Program-made: the position numbers and the translations under genes
Shown: positions 3,989 to 11,587 of the stretch, one piece after another
Position numbering within the stretch: position 1 is the stretch's first letter
Layout of the letters: each line of letters begins with the position of its first letter
The notes under the pieces: generated by a model
What the model was told of the DNA's origin: nothing
Databases searched by the model: none
The model's input: the letters and a program-made list of their open reading frames with translations, nothing else
Source of the DNA: Pseudomonadota bacterium
Lineage (GTDB): Bacteria; Pseudomonadota; Gammaproteobacteria; Burkholderiales; JABEVD01
Assembly (NCBI GenBank): GCA_021811205.1
Contig: JAJZPK010000066.1
Location: 1 to 11,587, forward strand
DNA: 11,587 bases
Direction: 5' to 3'

Positions 3989-4074
3989 CCTGGATATATG
4001 CCTTGAGCGGCGCAGTTTCATTGGGTTTGCTGGTCTATCTCTTCATCGCTCTTCTGAAACCGGAGAAGTTCTGA
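3985..4074 (+). CDS. kdpF: Potassium-transporting ATPase subunit KdpF
   Basis: This 29-residue single-span peptide begins MTWIYALSGAVSLG and ends in LLKPEKF, matching the usual KdpF pattern of a hydrophobic helix closed by a (A/K)PE(K/R)F-like tail. E. coli KdpF is also 29 residues. KdpF sits in the inner membrane against KdpA and stabilises the KdpFABC complex. Its start overlaps the stop of the micropeptide gene (ATGA), and its stop overlaps the kdpA start (TGATG). Translation of all three is therefore coupled and kdpF has no separate strong ribosome-binding site. Confidence 0.9.
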   Translation: MTWIYALSGAVSLGLLVYLFIALLKPEKF

Positions 4075-5882
4075 TGACTGCCAACGGAATTCTTCAGATC
4101 GGCTTCTATCTCGTCACGCTTCTGCTTTTCGTGAAGCCGATGGGCTGGTACATGGCCATAATCTATGAGGGGAAAAATCCTGCATTCATGCGGTGGCTTG
4201 CCCCTATCGAGAATCTTCTTTATAGGCTTTGCGGGATCAAGCCAGAAGAAGAAATGAGCTGGGGACGCTATGCCATCGCCATGCTCTGGTTCAGCCTGCT
4301 GGGCGTCGCCGCCGTCTATGCGTTGCAGCGCCTGCAAGGGATGCTTCCGCTGAATCCTCAGCAATTCGGCGCAGTCTCTCCCGATTCTTCGTTCAACACC
4401 GCGATCAGCTTCATGACGAACACGAACTGGCAGGGTTACTCAGGTGAATCCACCATGAGCTATCTTACCCAGATGACCGGGCTTGCCGTTCAGAATTTCT
4501 TCTCGGCCGCAGCCGGGATGGTTGTCGCAGTGGCTCTGATCAGAGGATTCGCCCGCCACACGGCGCAGGCAATAGGCAATTTCTGGGTCGACATGACGCG
4601 GAGCATCCTTTACATCCTGCTTCCATTGTCGATCATTCTGGCCTTGTTTTTCGTCAGCCAGGGTGTGATTCAGAATTTCTCCTCCTACAAGACTGTCAGC
4701 ACGGTCGAAACACTCTCCTACGACAACCCGAAGGTGGATTCGCAGGGCAATCCCGTGAAGGATGCACAGGGCAACCCGGTGACCGAGAAGGCAACCACGA
4801 AGGAGCAGACCCTTCCCATGGGGCCAGTCGCATCCCAGGAAGCGATCAAGCAGCTGGGAACGAACGGCGGGGGCTTCTTCAATGCCAATTCGGCCCATCC
4901 CTATGAGAACCCGACGCCTTTCTCCAATTATCTGCAGATGCTCGCGATCTTCCTGATACCGGGAGGGCTCTGCTACACATTCGGCATGATGGTGGGGGAC
5001 AGGAGGCAGGGTTGGGCGATCCTCGCCGCAATGACCCTGATTTTTGTGGGCCTCCTTTCAGTTACGGAACATTACGAACTGGGAGGCAATCCAGCCTACT
5101 CTTCGCTGGGGGTGGATCAAACCCACTCCGACATGCAGGCGGGCGGGAACATGGAAGGCAAGGAAACCCGCTTCGGCATCGCGAATTCCGCGCTTTTCGC
5201 CACCATCACCACGGCCGCTTCCTGCGGAGCGGTAAACAGCATGCACGATTCCTTCATGCCGCTCGGCGGTCTCGTCCCCATGGCGCAGATTCAGCTCGGT
5301 GAAGTGATTTTCGGCGGCGTCGGCTCCGGCCTGTATGGGATGCTTGTCTATGCCGTGATTGCAGTCTTCATTGCAGGGCTCATGATAGGCAGAACGCCTG
5401 AATATCTCGGCAAGAAGATCGAAGCCTTCGACATCAAGATGTCTTCACTGACGATATTGATCCCCCCGATCCTGATCTTGGGATTCACGGCGCTGGCTGT
5501 CCTTGTCGACGCGGGACGAGCAGGCGTCGCCAATCCTGGAGCGCATGGTTTTTCGGAAATTCTGTATGCATTCAGTTCCGCAGCCGGGAACAACGGCAGC
5601 GCTTTTGCCGGTCTGTCGGCCAACACGCCTTTCTATAACTTGGCGCTGGGACTGGCAATGTTCTTCGGCAGAATTTGGCTGATGATCCCCGTGCTGGCCA
5701 TGGCTGGCTCTCTCGCAGCGAAAAAGCGCATTCCATCAGGCTCAGGCACCATGGCGACCCATACTCCGCTTTTCGTCGGTCTTCTGATCGGCACGGTGAT
5801 CCTGGTGGGCGCGCTCAATTTCGTTCCTGCACTTGCACTTGGGCCCGTGGTCGAGCATCTGACCATGGTCGGCGCACATTGA
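4074..5882 (+). CDS. kdpA: Potassium-transporting ATPase subunit KdpA (K+ channel-like subunit)
   Basis: This 602-residue polytopic inner-membrane subunit binds K+ and forms the selectivity filter of the Kdp pump. It belongs to the SKT (Trk/Ktr/Kdp) superfamily with four pseudo-repeated filter loops. Loops visible here are TNTNWQGYSGEST (from residue 115), GTNGGGFFNANSAHP (262-276), SCGAVNSMHDSF (383-394) and AGNNGSAFAGL (504-514). The start at 4074 overlaps the kdpF stop and gives the usual N-terminus (MTANGILQIGFYL). An upstream in-frame ATG at 3924 would only read through the micropeptide and kdpF. It is about 45 residues longer than E. coli KdpA (557), largely from an extracytoplasmic insert around residues 210-250 that contains a tandem DxQGNPV repeat. 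The filter loops all look intact. Confidence 0.97.
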   Translation: MTANGILQIGFYLVTLLLFVKPMGWYMAIIYEGKNPAFMRWLAPIENLLYRLCGIKPEEEMSWGRYAIAMLWFSLLGVAAVYALQRLQGMLPLNPQQFGAVSPDSSFNTAISFMTNTNWQGYSGESTMSYLTQMTGLAVQNFFSAAAGMVVAVALIRGFARHTAQAIGNFWVDMTRSILYILLPLSIILALFFVSQGVIQNFSSYKTVSTVETLSYDNPKVDSQGNPVKDAQGNPVTEKATTKEQTLPMGPVASQEAIKQLGTNGGGFFNANSAHPYENPTPFSNYLQMLAIFLIPGGLCYTFGMMVGDRRQGWAILAAMTLIFVGLLSVTEHYELGGNPAYSSLGVDQTHSDMQAGGNMEGKETRFGIANSALFATITTAASCGAVNSMHDSFMPLGGLVPMAQIQLGEVIFGGVGSGLYGMLVYAVIAVFIAGLMIGRTPEYLGKKIEAFDIKMSSLTILIPPILILGFTALAVLVDAGRAGVANPGAHGFSEILYAFSSAAGNNGSAFAGLSANTPFYNLALGLAMFFGRIWLMIPVLAMAGSLAAKKRIPSGSGTMATHTPLFVGLLIGTVILVGALNFVPALALGPVVEHLTMVGAH

Positions 5883-5892
5883 GGAGTCATAA

Positions 5893-7959
5893 ATGACCAA
5901 GAAAACCCAAATGTTGCTGGACAGAGCAATCATAAACCAGGCATTGATGGATTCCTTCAGGAAGCTCTCGCCGCGCCAGCAGATGAAGAATCCCGTGATG
6001 TTCGTGGTATGGGTGGGAAGCATCCTGACCACTATCCTTTTTTTCCAGGCGCTTTCCAGGCACGGTGAAGCTCCCGCCGGATTCATCCTTGCCATATCGC
6101 TCTGGCTCTGGTTCACCGTGCTTTTCGCGAATTTTGCCGAAGCCGTCGCCGAAGGACGAAGCAAGGCTCAGGCTGCATCTCTCCGCCAAGCAAAGCGCGA
6201 AATCATGGCCAAGAAGCTTGCTGAACCCCGCAATGGCGCATCCTTCAGCACCGCAGCCAGTTCGAGCCTGCGCAAAGGCGACATTTTCCTCGTCGAAGCC
6301 GGGGACATGATTCCTGCCGACGGTGAGGTGATCGAAGGCGTTGCTTCGGTGAACGAGAGTGCCATCACCGGGGAATCCGCCCCGGTGATAAGGGAATCGG
6401 GAGGAGATTTCTCAGCGGTCACCGGCGGCACCACCGTTCTTTCGGACTGGCTGGTGGTCAGGGTCACGACCAATCCCGGAGAAAGCTTCCTGGACAGGAT
6501 GATCGCCATGGTGGAAGGCGCAAAGCGTCAGAAGACGCCGAACGAAATCGCACTCACCATATTGCTCGTTGCGATGACGATCATTTTCCTTTTCGCCACC
6601 GCAACCCTGCTTCCCTATTCGATCTACAGCGTGGATGTCGCAAAGGCGGGACATCCCATATCCGTCACCGTGCTGGTGGCACTGCTGGTCTGCCTGATAC
6701 CGACCACCATAGGCGGCCTTCTTTCATCGATCGGCGTGGCCGGCATGGGAAGAATGCTCCAGAAAAACGTGATCGCCACATCAGGCCGCGCCGTTGAGGC
6801 TGCGGGTGACGTCGACGTATTGCTTCTGGACAAGACGGGCACGATCACCCTCGGAAACAGGCAGGCCACGCATTTTCACCCTGCGCCGGGAATGAACGAG
6901 CGAGAGCTTGCCGATGCAGCCCAGCTCGCTTCCCTTGCCGATGAGACGCCTGAAGGGCGGAGCATCGTGGTGCTCGCCAAGGAAAAGTTCGGCTTCCGCG
7001 AAAGGAACATCCATGCGCTCGGCGCGACCTTCGTTCCCTTCACGGCCCAGACGAGGATGAGCGGCGTCAATCTCGAAAGCCGGCAGATCAGGAAAGGCGC
7101 CGTGGATGCCATCAGGCACCATGTCGAAACGTTCGGCGTGAAATTCCCGCATGAAGTTCAGGCCAGCGTCGACGATGTCGCAAGGCGCGGCAGCACGCCG
7201 CTCGTCGTTGTCGACGATGGAAAGGTGCTCGGCGTGGTCGAGTTGAAGGACATCGTCAAACACGGCATCAAGGAGCGTTTCGCAGAATTGCGAAGGATGG
7301 GCATCAAGACCGTCATGATCACCGGGGACAACCGGCTGACCGCCGCCGCCATCGCGGCCGAAGCCGGGGTGGATGATTTCCTCGCTGAAGCGACGCCAGA
7401 GGCGAAGCTGAAACTGATCCGGGAGAACCAGGCCCAGGGGCATCTCGTCGCCATGACGGGAGATGGCACCAACGATGCGCCAGCCCTCGCCCAGGCCGAT
7501 GTCGCGGTAGCGATGAATACGGGAACCCAGGCCGCCAAGGAGGCCGGGAACATGGTGGATCTCGATTCCAATCCCACCAAGCTGATCGAGATCGTCGAAA
7601 CAGGCAAGCAGATGTTGATGACAAGAGGCGCCTTGACCACATTCTCGATCGCAAACGATGTCTCGAAATACTTCGCCATCATTCCCGCAGCCTTCGTCTC
7701 GACCTATCCCGCCCTCGGCGCGCTCAACATCATGCATCTCGCAACGCCAGCAAGCGCCATCCTTTCAGCGGTGATATTCAACGCGCTGATCATCGTCGCA
7801 CTCATTCCGCTTGCGCTGAAGGGAGTCAGCTACCGACCTATCGGGGCAGCTGCCCTGCTAAGGAACAATCTGGTCGTCTATGGTATAGGCGGAATCATCG
7901 TGCCATTCGTCTGCATCAAGGCGATAGACATGCTGCTTGCCGCATCGGGATTGGTTTAA
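5893..7959 (+). CDS. kdpB: Potassium-transporting ATPase subunit KdpB (P-type ATPase)
   Basis: This 688-residue catalytic subunit hydrolyses ATP to drive K+ uptake through KdpA. P-type ATPase hallmarks are in order: actuator TGES (159-162), the membrane helix with IPTTIGGLL (Pro270), the phosphorylation site DKTGT with Asp313, nucleotide-binding KGA (near residue 398), TGDN (near 476) and hinge TGDGTNDAP (522-530). E. coli KdpB is 682 residues, so the length is normal. The ATG follows kdpA by 10 bases, with GAGGAG placed just before it. Nothing looks damaged. A 318-codon open frame on the opposite strand inside this gene has no start signals and is a codon-bias shadow. Confidence 0.98.
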   Translation: MTKKTQMLLDRAIINQALMDSFRKLSPRQQMKNPVMFVVWVGSILTTILFFQALSRHGEAPAGFILAISLWLWFTVLFANFAEAVAEGRSKAQAASLRQAKREIMAKKLAEPRNGASFSTAASSSLRKGDIFLVEAGDMIPADGEVIEGVASVNESAITGESAPVIRESGGDFSAVTGGTTVLSDWLVVRVTTNPGESFLDRMIAMVEGAKRQKTPNEIALTILLVAMTIIFLFATATLLPYSIYSVDVAKAGHPISVTVLVALLVCLIPTTIGGLLSSIGVAGMGRMLQKNVIATSGRAVEAAGDVDVLLLDKTGTITLGNRQATHFHPAPGMNERELADAAQLASLADETPEGRSIVVLAKEKFGFRERNIHALGATFVPFTAQTRMSGVNLESRQIRKGAVDAIRHHVETFGVKFPHEVQASVDDVARRGSTPLVVVDDGKVLGVVELKDIVKHGIKERFAELRRMGIKTVMITGDNRLTAAAIAAEAGVDDFLAEATPEAKLKLIRENQAQGHLVAMTGDGTNDAPALAQADVAVAMNTGTQAAKEAGNMVDLDSNPTKLIEIVETGKQMLMTRGALTTFSIANDVSKYFAIIPAAFVSTYPALGALNIMHLATPASAILSAVIFNALIIVALIPLALKGVSYRPIGAAALLRNNLVVYGIGGIIVPFVCIKAIDMLLAASGLV

Positions 7960-7969
7960 GGAGAATATC

Positions 7970-8542
7970 ATGCTGAAAGAAATCAGACCGGCAATATCGA
8001 GCTTCCTGCTTCTCACGGTTCTCACGGGAGTCGTTTATCCACTCATCGTCACGGGAATTTCGCGGGGATTCATGCCTGGTCAGGCGAACGGCAGCCTGAT
8101 CATGAAAGACGGCAAGCCGACAGGTTCAGCGCTCATCGGCCAGAATTTTTCCGATCCGAAATATTTCTGGGGACGCCCATCCGCAACTTCACCCATGGCT
8201 TACAATGGGGCATCATCAGGCGGATCCAATCTCGGCCCGACCAATCCCGCCCAGATCGATGCCGTGAAAGCGAGGATGAAGGCTCTGAAGGATGCGGATC
8301 CCGCCAACAGCATGCCTATTCCCGTCGACCTGGTGACGGCGTCCGCAAGCGGCCTCGACCCGGACATCAGTCCTGCCGCGGCGCTATACCAGATTTCTCG
8401 TGTGGCGAAGGTTCGCGGTCTCGATCGGACAACAGTGAAACAGCTTGTGGAGCAGCATATCCAGGGCCGCCAGTTCGGATTCCTGGGCGAACCGAGAGTG
8501 AATGTACTGGAACTCAACTTGGCGCTGGATAACCTTCATTGA
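7970..8542 (+). CDS. kdpC: Potassium-transporting ATPase subunit KdpC
   Basis: This 190-residue protein has one N-terminal membrane span (about residues 10-33, [20 protein letters not shown]) and a large periplasmic domain. Family motifs are clear: [20 protein letters not shown] in the first third, [10 protein letters not shown], then [20 protein letters not shown] and VAKVRGL. KdpC is needed for assembly and raises the ATP or K+ affinity of the complex. ATG at 7970 has AAGGAGA 6 bases upstream and lies 10 bases after kdpB. A longer frame beginning at 7937 would overlap the kdpB end and has no ribosome-binding site. Length matches E. coli KdpC (190). Confidence 0.97.
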   Translation: MLKEIRPAISSFLLLTVLTGVVYPLIVTGISRGFMPGQANGSLIMKDGKPTGSALIGQNFSDPKYFWGRPSATSPMAYNGASSGGSNLGPTNPAQIDAVKARMKALKDADPANSMPIPVDLVTASASGLDPDISPAAALYQISRVAKVRGLDRTTVKQLVEQHIQGRQFGFLGEPRVNVLELNLALDNLH

Positions 8543-8546
8543 CGTT

Positions 8547-11210
8547 ATGCCCATGACAGATCAACGTCCCAATCCGGACGAATTGCTGGAACGCGTGCAG
8601 CGCGAAGCCGAAAAGGCGAAGCGCGGCAAGCTTAAGATATTTTTCGGGGCTTCAGCCGGCGTTGGCAAGACCTATGCCATGCTTTCCTCGGCCAAGATGT
8701 TGCGCACCCAGGGGCTGGATGTCGTGATCGGAATCGCGGAAACGCACGGCAGAAGCGAGACGAAGGCTTTGCTGGAAGGACTGGAAGTTCTTCCCCTGAA
8801 GGAGATCGAATATCGGGACAAGAAACTCTCCGAATTCGATCTGGACGGAGCGCTGAAGCGTCGCCCAGCACTGATCCTGGTGGACGAGCTCGCGCATTCC
8901 AACGTTTCCGGTTCGAGGCATCCCAAGCGCTGGCAGGATGTTGAGGAACTGCTGGAAGCGGGAATAGACGTCTTCACGACCGTGAACGTACAGCATCTGG
9001 AAAGCCTCAACGATGTCGTGGGCGGGATCACCGGCATACGGATTTTCGAGACCCTTCCGGACAAGATATTCGAAGAAGCGGACGAGATCGTCCTGGTCGA
9101 CATCACCCCGGACGAGCTGCTGCAGCGCCTGAAGGAAGGGAAAATCTATCTGCCCAAGCAGGCGGAAAGCGCGATTCGCAATTTCTTCCGCAAGGGAAAC
9201 CTGATCGCCTTGAGGGAGCTTGCCCTGAGGCGCACAGCCGATCGCGTCGACGACCAGATGCGCAGTTACCGCCAGGAGCGTTCCATACAGACCCTCTGGC
9301 AGACTCAGGAATCCATCCTGGTCGGCGTCGGTCCGCGGCCGGGATCGGAAAGAATCATCAGAAGCGCGAGCCGTCTCGCCATGCAGCTGGGCGTTGAGTG
9401 GCATGCTGTCTACGTCGAGACCACGTCGCTTCAGCGACTTCCCGAGGAAGCGCGCGGGAGGATACTCAAGACCCTCAAGCTGGCTCAGGAACTCGGCGCG
9501 AAAACGGCGACACTGTCGGGGCAGGATGCGGCAACCGTTCTTGCTGATTATGCGCGCAATCATAATCTAGCAAAAATCGTCGTCGGAAAGGGCAAGAGCC
9601 TGCCCTGGCGCAAAGCATTCGCCGAGCGCATAAGCAAGGCATTTCCCGATGCGGACATCATCCAGACTTCCGGATCGGATACGGGGGGCGAAGAAAAAAG
9701 AACATACGCCCCGCCAAAGCAGGTCTCCTTCGAACCTTATTTCTGGGCATCGGTCGCCTGCGCATTCGCGACGGGAATCGCCGCACTGCTTTTCCCTTAT
9801 TTCGATCTCGCCAACATCGCCATGCTTTTCCTGCTCGATGTCGTCCTTGTCGCGCTGAAATTCGGACGAGGTCCCGCCGTTCTGGCTTCCTTCCTGAGCG
9901 TCGGTTTCTACGATTTCTTCTTTGTTCCCCCTCGGTTCTCTTTTGCGGTGAGCGACGTGCAGTATCTGCTGACCTTTTCGGTCATGCTCATCATCGCCCT
10001 CATCATCGGTCAGCTGACCGCCAACCTGAGATACCAGGCCAGGGTTGCCTCGCATCGGGAACTGCGCCTGAGGTCGCTTTACGAAATGGCTCGCGACCTG
10101 TCGTCGGTTCTGGTTCAGAGCGAAGTCGTCGCAATCGGCAGGAAATTCGTTTCATCCACCTTCGGCGTGAGAGTCGCGATGATGCTGGTCGACGATGGCG
10201 ACAAGCTGCTCAAGGATCCTGGAGTGCCGGAAGCCGATCTCTCCATTGCGCAATGGTGCTTCGATCACAATACCCCGGCAGGGCTTTCCACCGACACCCT
10301 TGCCGGAAGCAACATGCTCTATCTTCCCCTGCAGGCGCCGATGCGCACAAGGGGCGTGCTCGCCGTGGAGCCCAAGAATGCAAGATGGCTGATGATCCCG
10401 GAACAGAGAAGACAGCTTGACGGCTTTTCGGCATTGATCGCGACAGCCCTCGAACGCGTTCATTACATCGAGGTAGCCCAGCAAGCGCTCGTCAAGATCG
10501 AGTCGGAGCGCCTGAGGAATTCGGTTCTTTCCGCTCTTTCCCACGATCTCAGAACGCCTCTCACATCTCTTGCCGGTTTTGCGGAATCCCTGGAAAAGAC
10601 CCGCCCGTCATTGAGCCGCGAACAGGCCGAAATTGCCGAGGCCATTCACAGCCAGGCAATGCGCATGAACTCCCTCGTCAACAACCTTCTGGAAATGGCA
10701 AGACTGCAATCGGGAGACGTCAAGCTGACAATGGACTGGCATTCCATTGAAGAAGTCATCGGGAGCGCATTGAAATCGAGAGAAAACATATTATCCGGAC
10801 ATCAGATCAAGATAACTCTGCCTGATGACTTTCCGCTTCTGGAATTCGACGCCACGCTCATCGAGCGGGTATTCTGCAATCTATTCGAGAATGCGGCGAA
10901 ATATACCCCCAAGGGGAGTCGCATCAGGATAGATGCGCAAATTGACGGCAAGGACGCGCAAATCTCGGTTTCCGACAATGGACCCGGTCTTGCCAAGGGA
11001 AGCGAAGAAGCCGTGTTCGAGAAATTCACGCGGGGAGAAAAGGAATCAGCCACTCCCGGAGTCGGGCTGGGTCTTGCCATATGCAAAGCCGTCGTCGAGG
11101 CACACCGCGGGAAAATTTGGGCCGAGAATCTGGAAACAGGAGGCGCCCGCTTTACATTTACGTTGCCGCTCGGCAATCCCCCGAAGATTGATCTGGAGGA
11201 AAAAGCATGA
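8547..11210 (+). CDS. kdpD: Sensor histidine kinase KdpD
   Basis: This 887-residue membrane sensor controls kdp expression through KdpE. Order of domains: KdpD N-terminal domain with Walker A GASAGVGKT (34-42) and Walker-B-like LILVDELAHSN, a universal-stress-like domain (about 255-375), four membrane spans (about 395-495), a GAF-like domain (about 515-645), HisKA with phospho-acceptor His666 (ALSHDLRTPLTSLAGF) and HATPase with N782 (LFENAAKYTP) and DNGPGL (810-815). All catalytic motifs are present. E. coli KdpD is 894 residues. Two nearby starts are possible, ATG 8547 and ATG 8553, both lacking a good Shine-Dalgarno. The 4-base gap after kdpC suggests translational coupling. An earlier in-frame ATG at 8502 lies inside kdpC and is unlikely. 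Confidence 0.97.
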   Translation: MPMTDQRPNPDELLERVQREAEKAKRGKLKIFFGASAGVGKTYAMLSSAKMLRTQGLDVVIGIAETHGRSETKALLEGLEVLPLKEIEYRDKKLSEFDLDGALKRRPALILVDELAHSNVSGSRHPKRWQDVEELLEAGIDVFTTVNVQHLESLNDVVGGITGIRIFETLPDKIFEEADEIVLVDITPDELLQRLKEGKIYLPKQAESAIRNFFRKGNLIALRELALRRTADRVDDQMRSYRQERSIQTLWQTQESILVGVGPRPGSERIIRSASRLAMQLGVEWHAVYVETTSLQRLPEEARGRILKTLKLAQELGAKTATLSGQDAATVLADYARNHNLAKIVVGKGKSLPWRKAFAERISKAFPDADIIQTSGSDTGGEEKRTYAPPKQVSFEPYFWASVACAFATGIAALLFPYFDLANIAMLFLLDVVLVALKFGRGPAVLASFLSVGFYDFFFVPPRFSFAVSDVQYLLTFSVMLIIALIIGQLTANLRYQARVASHRELRLRSLYEMARDLSSVLVQSEVVAIGRKFVSSTFGVRVAMMLVDDGDKLLKDPGVPEADLSIAQWCFDHNTPAGLSTDTLAGSNMLYLPLQAPMRTRGVLAVEPKNARWLMIPEQRRQLDGFSALIATALERVHYIEVAQQALVKIESERLRNSVLSALSHDLRTPLTSLAGFAESLEKTRPSLSREQAEIAEAIHSQAMRMNSLVNNLLEMARLQSGDVKLTMDWHSIEEVIGSALKSRENILSGHQIKITLPDDFPLLEFDATLIERVFCNLFENAAKYTPKGSRIRIDAQIDGKDAQISVSDNGPGLAKGSEEAVFEKFTRGEKESATPGVGLGLAICKAVVEAHRGKIWAENLETGGARFTFTLPLGNPPKIDLEEKA

Positions 11211-11587
11211 ATTCGATCATCCTGATCGAGGATGAAAAGCAGATCCGACGCTTCGTCAAAACTTCACTTGAGGCAGAAGGATACCAGGTATTCGAAGCCG
11301 AAACGGGGAAGCAGGGTGTGATCGAGACGGCAACCCGCAAGCCGGATCTCGTGATTCTCGACCTCGGCCTTCCGGACATGGACGGAATCGAAGTCATTGG
11401 GAAGATTCGCGAATGGAGCGGTTTGCCCGTGATCATCCTTTCCGCGCGAAGCGAAGAGTCTGAAAAAATCGATGCGCTCGATGCCGGAGCGGACGACTAT
11501 CTGACCAAACCGTTCGGGTCAGGGGAATTGCTCGCCCGCATCCGGGTGGCTCTGAGGCGCCAAATGCTTTCCCCTCAGAGATCGGAA
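11207..11587 (+). CDS. kdpE: Response regulator KdpE, 5' part (cut by the window edge)
   Basis: The first 127 codons are present and the gene runs off the right edge. It is an OmpR/PhoB-type receiver domain with acidic pocket Glu8-Asp9, phospho-acceptor Asp52 (LVILDLGLPDMDG), conserved Ser79 in the Thr/Ser position (IILSAR) and Lys101 (LTKPF). The C-terminal winged-helix DNA-binding domain expected for KdpE is outside the window. The start overlaps the kdpD stop in an ATGA (11207-11210), with GGAGG upstream inside kdpD, so kinase and regulator are co-translated. It would bind the repeat at 3801-3820 when phosphorylated by KdpD. Confidence 0.95.
   Translation, partial: MNSIILIEDEKQIRRFVKTSLEAEGYQVFEAETGKQGVIETATRKPDLVILDLGLPDMDGIEVIGKIREWSGLPVIILSARSEESEKIDALDAGADDYLTKPFGSGELLARIRVALRRQMLSPQRSE

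Noticed and set aside
3924..4073. 50-codon N-terminal extension of kdpA
   Set aside because: It would read out of frame through the micropeptide and kdpF. The conserved KdpA start is at 4074, coupled to the kdpF stop.
6781..7737. Minus-strand open frame of 318 codons inside kdpB
   Set aside because: It lies wholly within a conserved P-type ATPase gene, is rich in shadow-type His/Arg/Gly content and has no recognisable domain. Codon bias of kdpB explains it.
8652..9563. Minus-strand open frame of 303 codons inside kdpD
   Set aside because: It lies within the conserved N-terminal part of KdpD, with no start signal or recognisable motif.
1..11587. CRISPR arrays, rRNA genes and complete insertion sequences
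   Set aside because: No regularly spaced repeat array, no rRNA-like sequence, and no transposase or IS terminal repeats were seen on either strand.

Overview
The window joins two kinds of DNA. Positions 1 to about 3252 are the right end of an integrated mobile element that continues beyond the left edge. Positions from about 3253 onward are host chromosome carrying a potassium-uptake (kdp) operon. The Kdp proteins, the gene order F-A-B-C-D-E, the Shine-Dalgarno sites and the XRE-type regulators of the element all point to a Gram-negative bacterium of the Pseudomonadota. Alphaproteobacteria are my best guess, but the sequence alone does not settle it.

Mobile element (1-3252), everything on the minus strand. 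At the right border lies the 3' part of a tRNA-Thr(TGT) gene (about 3205-3252) with no 5' half. This is the classic scar of a tyrosine integrase that inserts into a tRNA 3' end, and the integrase gene itself (2041-3099) is next to it. Moving left there is a probable toxin-antitoxin pair (DUF4258-type toxin 1682-1987, XRE-type antitoxin 1219-1674) with its own promoter. Next comes a 5'-only remnant of a second XRE/HigA-like regulator gene (1003-1170), then a small two-span membrane protein of unknown function (484-939), a small winged-helix/HTH DNA-binding protein (70-402), and the first codons of another gene leaving the left edge (66 to 1). The control regions are unusually structured. There are three AATGATA repeats in exact 10-bp phase upstream of a promoter that appears to give a leaderless mRNA, a doubled ACCTATAA motif in the toxin promoter, and mutually exclusive hairpins over the ribosome-binding site of the HTH gene.

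Border and spacer (3253-3895). This holds a hairpin just after the tRNA end, a good plus-strand intrinsic terminator (3427-3459), an uncertain minus-strand ORF of 77 codons (3529-3762), and the kdp control region with a direct repeat of period 11 bp that resembles a KdpE binding site.

kdp operon (3896 to the right edge, plus strand). A 30-codon membrane micropeptide, kdpF, kdpA, kdpB, kdpC, kdpD and the first 127 codons of kdpE follow each other with overlaps (ATGA, TGATG) or gaps of 4-10 bases, so they are very probably one transcript. KdpFABC is the ATP-driven high-affinity K+ pump. KdpD is its membrane sensor kinase and KdpE its response regulator, which would act at the repeat upstream of the operon. 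The most unusual element here is the extra membrane micropeptide placed before kdpF and translationally coupled to it.
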